From CALBPI01 sp942491885 (GTDB lineage Bacteria > Pseudomonadota > Gammaproteobacteria > Steroidobacterales > Woeseiaceae), in contig CALOCQ010000002.1 in assembly GCA_942491885.1 (NCBI GenBank), positions 806,001-870,000 of the forward strand: a DNA stretch of 64,000 nucleotides, written 5' to 3'. Positions 45,288 through 54,256 of this stretch are shown one piece after another. Each line of letters starts with the position of its first letter. Positions within the stretch are counted from its first letter, which is position 1. The notes below the pieces were generated by a model that did no database searches, was not told the DNA's origin, and was given only the letters and a program-made list of their open reading frames with translations. Position numbers and translations under genes: made by a program.

Positions 45288-45890
45288 TCAGGTTTCGTTA
45301 GCGGCGCGAGCGGCAGCAACGAACTCGCGGATGCGCTGCGCATCCTTGCGACCCGGCGCGGATTCAACACCGCTCGATACATCCACACCGAACGGGCGAA
45401 CGTTGCCGATTGCCGCAGCGACGTTGTCGGGATCGAGCCCGCCCGCCAGCACAACTTCTCGCTGCGCGGCAACGCGCGCGGCCAGCGCCCAGTCGGCGGT
45501 TTCGCCGTGGCCACTGTTGCGCCCCTCGAACAGGACGCGCGACGGCAGCGCAGCAATGTCGGCCGTTGCGGGTTCATTGTCACGGTAGACCGGCAATGCG
45601 GCCACGCCCGGCAACAGCTGGATGTCTGCGTAGTCGCCGGCATCGGTCTGCAGTAGGTCGGGGTTAATTCGCGCCTGTACCTCGTGCGCGAGATCGGCGG
45701 ATGGATGGCGCATCACGGCAACGATACTGGCGTGCCCGCGCGCCAGGCCGGCCAGCAATACCGCCTGTTCGACAGACACCGCGCGCGGCGATTTGGCGAA
45801 CACCAGACCGATCGCATTGGCGCCGGCATCGATCGCGGTCGCGACCGACTCGGCATCCGTCAGCCCGCAGATTTTCACCCACAGACTCAC
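45288..45890 (-). CDS. trpF: Phosphoribosylanthranilate isomerase
   Basis: Converts phosphoribosylanthranilate to CdRP. The 200-residue TIM-barrel protein starts WVKICGLTDAESV with the catalytic Cys, contains AIGLVFAKSPRAV, and ends with the phosphate-binding part LAGGLDPDNVAAAI and GVDVSSGVESAPGRKD. The start is a GTG at 45890 overlapping the trpC stop. It is a separate gene, not fused to trpC as in enterics. Confidence 0.95.
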   Translation of the reverse strand: MSLWVKICGLTDAESVATAIDAGANAIGLVFAKSPRAVSVEQAVLLAGLARGHASIVAVMRHPSADLAHEVQARINPDLLQTDAGDYADIQLLPGVAALPVYRDNEPATADIAALPSRVLFEGRNSGHGETADWALAARVAAQREVVLAGGLDPDNVAAAIGNVRPFGVDVSSGVESAPGRKDAQRIREFVAAARAANET

Positions 45891-46720
45891 GCCGCGGACC
45901 CCGCGCTCAGGAAAGCGGCGACCGTCTCATCGGGCGACGCACTTTTCATCAGTGCAGTGCCAATCAGTGCGACGGAGTAACCCATTCTTGCCGCACGCGC
46001 CGCATCTTCGGGCACTTTCAGTCCACTCTCGGCAACGCGGATAACATCGTCGGGCAATTGTTTCGCAAGCTCCGACAAACGCCCGGGGTCGACGGCGAGC
46101 GTGCGCAGGTCGCGGGTATTGACGCCGAGCAACAGGCTGTCGTCATTGACCATGTCCTGCGCCACCTTGCTGGCGAGCAACCGTCTGCACGCCGCGATAT
46201 CGTCATCGTCGAAGCACTCCAGCAACACGAAAAGCCCGAGCGATTGAGCCCGCGCCAGCATGCCCGCGAGCTGTTCATCATCGAGCATCGCTGCGATCAG
46301 CAGCACGCCACCGGCGCCGGCAACCCGCGCCTCCGCGATCTGGTATTCGTTGACGAGGAAGTCCTTGCGCATCGCCGGCAATGCGTCGCTGCCAAGCGAC
46401 GCCGCAACGATGGCCAGATGTTCGAGATCGCCCGCGAACCGGTCCGGCTCGGTCAGCACGGAGATCGCCGACGCACCACCTTTTGCATAGGCGGCCGCCA
46501 ACGCGGGGCGGTCGAGCGCCGAGGTATCCGCCAACGCACCTTCGGCCGGCGAGCTGGCTTTGATCTCGGCAATGACACTGAATGTCGGTTGCAGCCTAAG
46601 CACCGGCGCGGGACTCAGGTCGTCACACAGGCGCAGCAACTGGTCGATGTCACGCTGCGCCATCGCACGCTGCGCACGCGCATGGCTGGATTGCGCCATT
46701 GCTCGCAGGAAATCAGCCAT
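45887..46720 (-). CDS. trpC: Indole-3-glycerol phosphate synthase
   Basis: Ring closure of CdRP to indole-3-glycerol phosphate. The 277-residue TIM barrel has FSVIAEIKASSPAEG (catalytic Glu and Lys), RKDFLVNEYQIAEARVAGAGGVLLIAAML, LGVNTRDLRTL and VAESGLKVPEDA. The ATG at 46720 overlaps the end of trpD by 8 bp; an open frame 13 codons longer lies inside trpD. Intact. Confidence 0.95.
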   Translation of the reverse strand: MADFLRAMAQSSHARAQRAMAQRDIDQLLRLCDDLSPAPVLRLQPTFSVIAEIKASSPAEGALADTSALDRPALAAAYAKGGASAISVLTEPDRFAGDLEHLAIVAASLGSDALPAMRKDFLVNEYQIAEARVAGAGGVLLIAAMLDDEQLAGMLARAQSLGLFVLLECFDDDDIAACRRLLASKVAQDMVNDDSLLLGVNTRDLRTLAVDPGRLSELAKQLPDDVIRVAESGLKVPEDAARAARMGYSVALIGTALMKSASPDETVAAFLSAGSAA

Positions 46721-47739
46721 GACTAAATGCCGCAATAGATTTGAGCAGACGCGCGGCACTGCCGTCGTCGATGGCCGCGCTGGCGCGCGCTACGCCGTCG
46801 AGTGGCGTGTCGACAAGCCCTGCGACCTCAAGCACCAACGATGCGCCAAGCAACAGGGCATCGCGGTGGGCACCGACATCGTCGCCGTTCAGGACCGCGG
46901 CAAGCGCCCGTGCGTTTTCATCCGCATCGCCGCCGGCCAGCGCCTCGGGTGCACAGCGCACCAGCCCGTAGTCCTCGGGGGTGCGCGTTTGTTGTTCGAC
47001 CTTGCCGGGCGTGACATCCCACAACGTAAATGCGGATACCGGCGTCGCCTCGTCCCAACCATTCTCTCCATGCACAACGAACGCGCGCTCGATCGCCATA
47101 CCGGACAACGCCTCGGCCATCAGCGCAGCAACGTCGGCGCGGAACGCACCGATCACCTGGTAAGGCGTCGCGGCCGGATTGGTCAGTGGCCCGAGCACAT
47201 TGAATACGGTTCTCACACCCATCGCCTGGCGAACCGGTACGACTGATTTCATTGCCGGGTGGTAGGCCGGCGCAAACAAAAACGTAAAGCCGGTCGCAGC
47301 CAGGCAGCGACCCGCCACCGCGGCGTCCATGTCAGGCGGCAGACCAAGCGCCTCCAGCACGTCGGCACTGCCGGACTTGCTCGAAACGGAGCGGTTGCCG
47401 TGCTTTACGACTGGCGCACCGGCAGCAGCGGCCAGCAATGCCGTGCCCGGTCGACAAATTGAAACTGCCCGACCCATCACCGCCGGTACCGACGGTATCC
47501 ACCGTCGGCCAGCGGCAGGTCAATATCCGGGCGCAGTGCGCGCTCGCGCATAACGTTGGCAAAGCCGCGGATCTCGTCGGCGGTTTCGCCCTTCGCACGC
47601 AACGCGGCGAGCAGCGCGCCGGCCATCGCGGCGGGCAACGCATCATCGGCCAGCGCCGACATCAGCGAACCGGCTTGCTGCTCGGTCAGGTGCTCGCCCG
47701 CCAACAGCGTTTCAAGCAGTGGGGAAAAAGATTGTGCGC

Positions 47740-47743
<4 letters not shown>
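46713..47743 (-). pseudogene. trpD: Anthranilate phosphoribosyltransferase with two frameshifts
   Basis: The homology runs across three frames. Codons from ATG 47743 (SFSPLLETLLAGEHLTEQQA) lead to DLPLAD; there the frame must shift by one extra base (near 47502-47503) to give DTVGTGGDGSGSFNLST. A second extra base in a run of three (47446-47448) restores the family frame at GTALLAAAAGAPVVKHGNRSVSSKSG. Both look like +1 insertions in short homopolymers. The remainder to the stop is normal. The ATG overlaps the trpG stop and the end overlaps trpC. It is either a true pseudogene or a gene misread by sequencing; the rest of the operon architecture is perfectly kept. Confidence 0.85.
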
Positions 47744-48344
<601 letters not shown>

Positions 48345-48348
<4 letters not shown>

Positions 48349-49739
48349 AAACCTTCTCCGGCGAGCTGCAACGCACGGCGCAGGATTGCACTCTTGGCCA
48401 GCACTTCCGCGTACTCCTTCTCAGGTTTCGAATCGGCAACGATGCCCGCGCCCGCCTGAAAGCTGTAGAGGCCGTCGCGGAACACCATGGTGCGGATGGT
48501 AATGGCCTGGTCCATGTCGCCGCGATTGCCGAAGTAGCCGACCGTGCCGGCGTACAAGCCGCGCCCTACGGACTCAAAGCCGTCGATGAGTTCCATCGCC
48601 CGCACTTTCGGCGCGCCGACCAGCGTACCGGCGGGGAACGCCGCCGCGAACAGGTCGAATGCATCGTGATCGATCTCATCCAGCTCGCCCTGCACCCCAC
48701 TCACAATGTGCATGACATGGCTGTAGCGTTCGATCGACATGAATGGCTCAACGGTCACGCTGCCGGCGCTGGCAACGCGTCCGAGGTCGTTGCGGGCAAG
48801 ATCAACCAGCATGACGTGCTCGGCGCGCTCCTTCGGATCGGCGAGCAGGGTTTCGCTGTTGGCCTGGTCCTCTTCCTCGTTCGCGCCACGCGGCAGCGTG
48901 CCGGCGATCGGGCGCAACGACGCCGCGCGCCCCGACAAACGCACCAGCGCTTCCGGCGATGACCCGGCAACCTGCAGATCGCCAAAATCGCAGAAGAACA
49001 TATACGGTGAGGGATTGAGCAAACGCAACGCGCGATACACCTCGAACGGCGCAACATCGGTCCTGCCCTCGAAACAGATCGACAGGACGATCTGATAAAT
49101 GTTGCCGGCGGCAATGTGCTCGCGAGCCTCGAGCACGCGCTCGCAGAAAGGTCTCGCGCGACATACTGGCCTCGGCCTCACCGACTGTGTGCCGCATCGT
49201 TAACCGGCTCGGGCATGCCACCGCGCAGTCGCTGAATGATATCCTGCGCAGTCGCTTGCGCTCCTGTTCAGGGCCCGCATGCAGCAACGCGATGCGCCGC
49301 GTCAGGTGGTCGAACACCAATAACGATTCGGTGGCCATATAGGCGGCCTCCGGTATCGACTCCGCGCGTGGCGGGCCATCCGGTAAATGTTCAAAGCGAC
49401 GGACAACGTCGTAGCCGGAAACACCAACCAAACCACCGGTGAACGGCAGGCTCTCGGGATTTCCGGCTGCGGACGCGGTGCGTTGGCAAGCGCACCGCGA
49501 AGCGCTGCTAGAAACTCTGCCTGATCCGTTGGCACCGATTGCGCCTTGCCGTCGACCATGAAGCCCTCTGCATCGAGCCGCACGTCCAGCGCATGGCCAA
49601 ACCCGAGAAACGAATAGCGCGCCAGACGCTGGCCTTGCTCGACACTCTCCAGCAGATAGCGCGGGGCAAGATCGGCCAATTTCAGATACACCGAGACCGG
49701 TGTGTCCATATCGGCAAGTATGTCGAACGGTGCCTGCAT
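48345..49739 (-). pseudogene. trpE: Anthranilate synthase component I with about four frameshifts
   Basis: Homology begins at ATG 49739 (DTPVSVYLKLADLAPRYLLESVEQG) and passes through several frames. A base is missing near 49456-49458 (before ESLPFTGGLVGVSGYD). Another is missing near 49250 (before AQDIIQRLRGGMPEP). A net extra base lies near 49185 (before VGEAEASMSRETF), and an extra base in the run at 49147-49149 (before CERVLEAREHIAAGNIYQIVLS). The C-terminal catalytic part to the stop at 48345 is complete (AGSSPEALVRL, AGTLPRG, GAPKVRAMELI, GAGIVADSKPEKEY). As it stands no full protein can be made. Confidence 0.85.
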
Positions 49740-49782
49740 CAGGTCATCCGCTAAATGTTATTCGTGCCCCGCGCCCAGGCAC

Positions 49783-49817
49783 AAAAAAAACCCGCCTGCG
49801 CTGGTGCGGAGACGGGT
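49783..49817 (-). terminator. trp attenuator terminator
   Basis: On the minus strand ACCCGUCUCCGC (49817-49806) pairs with GCGCAGGCGGGU (49801-49790), with one mismatch and loop ACCA, followed by eight U (49790-49783). The competing antiterminator pairs CGGAGAGGG (49859-49851) with CCCGUCUCCG (49816-49807). This is the classic attenuation geometry. Confidence 0.93.
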
Positions 49818-49860
49818 CTTTTGTGTTTCTGATCGCTTATATCGAAAACGCCCTCTCCGG

Positions 49861-49920
49861 TTAAGGGGAGTGCCACCACCACGCATTGCTGCCCGACTGA
49901 TTTTCGATACGATCTGTCAT
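49861..49920 (-). CDS. trpL: trp operon leader peptide
   Basis: A 19-codon frame from ATG 49920 to TAA 49861 encodes MTDRIENQSGSNAWWWHSP, with three consecutive Trp codons just before the stop. The antiterminator strand begins one base after the stop codon. Ribosomes stalled at the Trp codons when charged tRNA-Trp is scarce would free the antiterminator and allow transcription of trpE. No Shine-Dalgarno sequence is visible before the ATG, and the predicted transcription start is at or next to it, so the leader may be read as a leaderless mRNA. It is too short for ordinary gene finding. Confidence 0.93.
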   Translation of the reverse strand: MTDRIENQSGSNAWWWHSP

Positions 49921-49926
49921 GCCGCG

Positions 49927-49955
49927 AGTATCACCATCAGGGCCGCAGCCGTCAA
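49927..49955 (-). promoter_or_regulatory. trpLp: Candidate sigma-70 promoter of the trp operon
   Basis: TTGACG (49955-49950), a 17-bp spacer and GATACT (49932-49927) on the minus strand. Transcription would start about seven bases on, near 49920, the first base of the trpL ATG. It lies between the DUF885 stop and trpL. Confidence 0.55.
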
Positions 49956-49964
49956 GTCGCAGGG

Positions 49965-51794
49965 TTAGCCTTTGGACGCGATGTATTCATCGACAAAGTT
50001 CGACAACACGTCGAGCGGAACCGGCCCGTTGCGCAGCACAACATCGTGGAACTCGCGAATGTCGAAGCGCTCGCCGAGCATCGTCTCCGCACGGGCGCGA
50101 AGCTCCTGAATCTTGAGCATGCCAATCTTGTAGGCGGTCGCCTGACTCGGCCACAGAATGTAGCGCTCGATCGCCTTGACCGCGTCCCCCTCGGGATTCG
50201 GCGTATTCTCGATCAGGTAGTCGATGGCCTGCTGGCGGGTCCATTTTTTGGAATGGATGCCGGTATCAACGACCAATCGCGCCGCACGCCAGATCTCCAT
50301 CGAAAGCCGTCCGAAGTCCTGATAGGGATCCGTGTAGGCGTCAATATCGGTCGGCAGCACTTCGCTGTACAGCCCCCAGCCTTCCGAGTAGGCCGTATAG
50401 CCACCGAAGCGGCGGAACTTCGGCAGTCCTTCAAGCTCCTGGGCGATCGCGATCTGCATGTGATGGCCGGGAATGCCTTCATGATAGGCGAGTGCCTGCA
50501 TCTGGTAGATCGGCATGTCAGCCATGCTGTAGAGATTCACATAATAGGTACCCGGTCGTGAGCCATCCGGTGCCGGGCGCTGATAGAACGCCTTGCCGGC
50601 TGATTTTTCACGAAACGGTTCAACCCGTTTAACGATCATGTCCGCCTTGGGCTTGCGAATAAACAAGGCGTCGAGCTGGGCGCGCATGTCATCGATGTAG
50701 GCCGTGGCCTCGGTGATATAGCGCTCACGAGCCGCGTCGGTCTCCGGGTAAAAGAACTCGCTGTCCGTACGCAGCTTCTCGAAGAAGGCCTGCAACGTGC
50801 CCTCGAAGCCGACCTGGCGCATGATCTCGCGCATCTCGTCGTGGATGCGCGCCACCTCGGCAAGACCGGTGTCATGAATCTCGTCGGCGGTCATTGCCGT
50901 CGTTGTTGTTCTGGCCAATGCGAAATCGTAGAACGCGAGGCCGTCGGGGAATTTCCAGGCGCCATCGTCGGTCGTCGCGCGCGCCGCCAGTGCGGTGACC
51001 GTCTCGATGTAGTTCTCGTAGGCCGGCTTGACCGCGCCTGTCAAAGCATCGGCCGCATCGGCCAGCAATGCTTCTTTCTGAGCGTCATCGATATCTAATG
51101 CAGCGACCTTGCCACGCAAGTCCGCCATGATCGTGGAGTCGCTGGCGCTATCGTCGAACGGCTTGCCCTTGATGACGTTTTCGCTCGCGTTGATGACATA
51201 TTCGTAGGTGAACTGCGGCGGCAGGATGCCTTTCTCGGCGCGCAGCGCAACCTGTTCCAGCGTCTGTTCAAACAGCGTCGGTACGCCGCGCAAACGGGCA
51301 ATGTAATCCTCGGCGTCTTCCTGCGTGGATACCCGGTGAATGTTGATCAGGAATGACGGTACGCGCGAATGCGGCCCACCCATCTGATTGATCGGGTAGT
51401 TGTGGTGGCGCCACTTGAATCCGTCGATCTCGCGCTGTGCATCGGCCACAAACAAGTCGTAGCTGACTTTGGTTTGCGCATCCAGCGCGTCGTAGTCAAC
51501 CAGTGACTCCAGCTCGGCCAGATTGGCTTTGGTAATCTCCAGCTCTTCGCGACTACGCGCCTCGGTGGCCTCATCCCATTTATCATAGTCTTTCTTGATG
51601 CCCAGATAGCTCTGGTAGGTCGGGCTGCGATCCACGGCCTCGTCGAACACCCGATCGAAAAACGTATTGGCGATTGCGGATTGCTCCGCAATCGTCTCGG
51701 TGCTGGTTGCCGCCGGCTCAACGCTCGACTCTTTGCTACCACACGCGGTCAGCAGCGCCGCCAGCGCCAGCGCAGTAATCGGGATAACTCGCAT
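49965..51794 (-). CDS. DUF885 family lipoprotein (putative carboxypeptidase-like)
   Basis: A 609-residue lipoprotein with lipobox LLTACG (C18). The rest is a DUF885 domain: helical, with the zinc-like motif YHEGIPGHHMQIAIAQE (HExxxxHH) and a distal YSEGWGLYSEVL carrying a Glu, which together resemble a metallopeptidase active site. LVVDTGIHSKKWTRQQAIDYL is a conserved C-terminal signature. It is presumed to hydrolyse peptides in the periplasm; few members are characterised. It is transcribed in the same direction as the trp operon, but the trp promoter lies after its stop. Confidence 0.88.
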   Translation of the reverse strand: MRVIPITALALAALLTACGSKESSVEPAATSTETIAEQSAIANTFFDRVFDEAVDRSPTYQSYLGIKKDYDKWDEATEARSREELEITKANLAELESLVDYDALDAQTKVSYDLFVADAQREIDGFKWRHHNYPINQMGGPHSRVPSFLINIHRVSTQEDAEDYIARLRGVPTLFEQTLEQVALRAEKGILPPQFTYEYVINASENVIKGKPFDDSASDSTIMADLRGKVAALDIDDAQKEALLADAADALTGAVKPAYENYIETVTALAARATTDDGAWKFPDGLAFYDFALARTTTTAMTADEIHDTGLAEVARIHDEMREIMRQVGFEGTLQAFFEKLRTDSEFFYPETDAARERYITEATAYIDDMRAQLDALFIRKPKADMIVKRVEPFREKSAGKAFYQRPAPDGSRPGTYYVNLYSMADMPIYQMQALAYHEGIPGHHMQIAIAQELEGLPKFRRFGGYTAYSEGWGLYSEVLPTDIDAYTDPYQDFGRLSMEIWRAARLVVDTGIHSKKWTRQQAIDYLIENTPNPEGDAVKAIERYILWPSQATAYKIGMLKIQELRARAETMLGERFDIREFHDVVLRNGPVPLDVLSNFVDEYIASKG

Positions 51795-51866
51795 ATCCGA
51801 ATCCTTTTAGATGATTGCATTCTCAGCGACGTGCGTCGTACGACGCGCCGCTAACTAAGCCCGCGA

Positions 51867-53705
51867 TTATAACCCGTACAAAGTCGGCAATACGATCGAG
51901 AAGCCGAGCCACATGATGATCGTCAGCGGTATGCCGACGCGCATGAAGTCGGAGAACCGGTAGCCACCGGCGCTCAGAATCAGCAGATTGGTCTGATAAC
52001 CGATCGGTGTCGCATAGCTCATGTTGGCGCCGAACAAAACCGCCAATACGAACGGGCGCGGGTCGACGCCAAGCTGTGCCGCCACGCTGATGGCAATCGG
52101 CGTACCAATTACCGCCGCCGCATTGTTCGAAACAATATTGGTCAACACGGACATGATCAGCATGAAGCCACTGAGGATCACCGGTATCGGCAATGTCGAG
52201 GTCATGCCAACGAAACCCGTCGCCAGGTAATCAGCTGTGCCGGTCGCCATCAGCGCATTACCCAGCGCGAGGCTGGTGACAATGATCATGATGATCGGCA
52301 CGCTGAGCGCCTCGGTGATGTTCTCCCAGGTCAGGCAGTGCGTCACCAGCATCAGACCGACACCAATCAGCGCGCTGACGGAAATCGGCAGGATGCCGAA
52401 AGCGGCCGTCAGAATCACGAACGCCATGACCGCCAACGCGCGCTTGGCGCGATGCGTATGCGGCAGCTCGGTGGTGCCATCCAGCACCAGCATCGTGCCC
52501 GTCTGCTTGAGTTTATTCACCGACTTGGCGGTGCCCTGCACCAGCAACACGTCACCCGCACGCAAGCGGATCGAGCCGATGTCCTGGGTCACGCGGGAGC
52601 TCGGGAAGCGTGCCCGGTGCAGCGCCAGCGGCAACAGGCCGAAGGTCGACGGAAAGTGCACCGCGTCGAGCGAGCGACGGTGCAACAACGAACCGCGCGT
52701 CACGACGACTTCCGCCAGCTGCTGGCCCTCGGCGGTGAATGGCGTGGCATCGTTGGCGTCGGCGTCATTGCCATCCGCCTTGAACAAGCGCGTGCCGAGT
52801 TCCTGCTCGTAGGATTTCAGTTGATCTGCCGTATCTTTGACGTAGAGCCGGTCGCCGGCCTGCATCTTCAGTGATGGCAGCTTGGCCAGAAACAATGAGT
52901 CGCCGCGCTGGATGCGGTCAACGCGCATACGCCCACCGGTCTTGGCACGCACTTCCGACAATGCCCGCCCGACCGGAAAGCTGCCTTCCGTGACATATAA
53001 CTGCGCAGCAAACACCCGCGGTGATGTGTCGGCCAACGGCGGCTCGCGTTGCGGAATGAGCTTTGGTGCCACCAGCCACAGAAACAGGATGCCGACACTG
53101 CCGACGATCGCGACCGGCAGCGTGAAATCAAACAGGCCAAAAGACTCGAGCCCGAGATCGACCGCCAGACCAACAACCAGCAGGTTGGTCGAGGTACCGA
53201 TCGTGGTCGCCATCCCGCCGATGATGGTCGACAAACCCATCGGCATCAGGATCCCTGACACCGGTTTATTGGCGCGCAGCGCTACGCCGACCAGGATTGG
53301 CAGCAACAGCACAACGATCGGCGTGTTATTCAGGAACGCACTGAGCACTGCACCGAGAACCAGCGTGACCAGCATCGCCAGTGCCGGGCGCACGCTCCAC
53401 GCCTTGGCGATGATCGCCGCGAGCGGCTGCAGCGCACCGGTGGTTTCAATGCCCTTGCCGACCACCATCAGCGCACAAACCGCGACCAGCGCCTCGTTGC
53501 CGAAGCCGGCAAAGAAAAAGCGCGGTCCCAGCTCGCGGCCGTCGATCAGGTAGGGGAACAACTGAAAAACAGCGACCAGCACAACGAGGATCGCCAGGCT
53601 GGAGGACTCGAGCGGCACTCGGTCACGAGTAAACAAATACAACGCAATGGCGGTCAGACAAAGGACAAAGACGCCGTGGTTGTTGAGCGCAGCCTCAACC
53701 GTCAT
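51867..53705 (-). CDS. SLC13/DASS anion permease with two RCK_C (TrkA-C) domains
   Basis: A 612-residue inner-membrane transporter. Hydrophobic segments flank two cytosolic RCK_C domains in the middle (about 215-400: VTEGSFPVGRALSEVRAKTGGRMRVDRIQRG ... VVTRGSLLHRRSLDAVHFPSTFGLLPLALHRA). The signature loops AFLNNTPIVVLLLPI and IVSNNAAAVIGTPIA (SNT/NNA motifs) are the substrate and Na+ sites of the family. Likely substrates are sulfate or dicarboxylates. The ATG at 53705 is chosen; a frame 34 codons longer adds residues without family resemblance. A second SLC13 gene lies at the window end. Confidence 0.9.
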   Translation of the reverse strand: MTVEAALNNHGVFVLCLTAIALYLFTRDRVPLESSSLAILVVLVAVFQLFPYLIDGRELGPRFFFAGFGNEALVAVCALMVVGKGIETTGALQPLAAIIAKAWSVRPALAMLVTLVLGAVLSAFLNNTPIVVLLLPILVGVALRANKPVSGILMPMGLSTIIGGMATTIGTSTNLLVVGLAVDLGLESFGLFDFTLPVAIVGSVGILFLWLVAPKLIPQREPPLADTSPRVFAAQLYVTEGSFPVGRALSEVRAKTGGRMRVDRIQRGDSLFLAKLPSLKMQAGDRLYVKDTADQLKSYEQELGTRLFKADGNDADANDATPFTAEGQQLAEVVVTRGSLLHRRSLDAVHFPSTFGLLPLALHRARFPSSRVTQDIGSIRLRAGDVLLVQGTAKSVNKLKQTGTMLVLDGTTELPHTHRAKRALAVMAFVILTAAFGILPISVSALIGVGLMLVTHCLTWENITEALSVPIIMIIVTSLALGNALMATGTADYLATGFVGMTSTLPIPVILSGFMLIMSVLTNIVSNNAAAVIGTPIAISVAAQLGVDPRPFVLAVLFGANMSYATPIGYQTNLLILSAGGYRFSDFMRVGIPLTIIMWLGFSIVLPTLYGL

Positions 53706-53816
53706 GTGTTGAGCACCGACGCGATTCGGCAACAGGTTGGTGAATGCAGAGGTGCGCGGTTTGCGGTCAAGGGCGAGGCTCCGGTTTACAGAAAACGGCT
53801 CGACCACGCGGGCCGA

Positions 53817-53829
53817 CTAGCTATGCTAG
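53817..53829. repeat. Short palindrome between divergent genes
   Basis: CTAGC-TAT-GCTAG, a perfect 5-bp inverted repeat within the 220-bp divergent region upstream of the SLC13 gene and the small gene at 53926. No promoter pair could be assigned with confidence. Confidence 0.25.
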
Positions 53830-53925
53830 CGCAGCGCGGCCGCGGGCGCACCGCCTGCTACAGCCGGAGATCGCGATCTGGTATCGTTTTGGCATATTCA
53901 AACCACGCGTCGAGGCGGGTGAACT

Positions 53926-54246
53926 ATGACATTCACAGCACTACTGGACAGATGGCAGGAAACGCCGGAGGTCAAACGCACCGAAAGTCGCTATCAGATC
54001 AGGCTGGACGTTGATGATGCGGCTCGCGTCGAGGCCCTGGCCGCATTGTTTCCCGGCATTGACGCGGACACGGTACTCGCCGACCTGATCCACACGGCGC
54101 TCGATGCTACCGAGGCCGCCATGCCTTACCGCCCCGGCGAAAAAGTCATCGAGAAAGACGAGTTCGGCGATCCGATTTATGAAGATACCGGGCTGACGCC
54201 GGATTATGTCGAGCTCGTGCGCAAGGCGCGCGAACAGCTCGGCTGA
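53926..54246 (+). CDS. Small conserved hypothetical protein
   Basis: A 106-residue protein. The N-terminal half (TALLDRWQETPEVKRTESRYQIRLDVDDAARVEALAALFPG) and the C-terminal acidic half (YRPGEKVIEKDEFGDPIYEDTGLTPDYVELV) match a conserved small-protein family in gammaproteobacteria that is sometimes labelled a pili tip component; I see no pilin features that would support that label. It is followed after 10 bp by the ABC exporter, so the two may be co-expressed. Function unknown. Confidence 0.7.
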   Translation: MTFTALLDRWQETPEVKRTESRYQIRLDVDDAARVEALAALFPGIDADTVLADLIHTALDATEAAMPYRPGEKVIEKDEFGDPIYEDTGLTPDYVELVRKAREQLG

Positions 54247-54256
54247 CAAGCAAACT

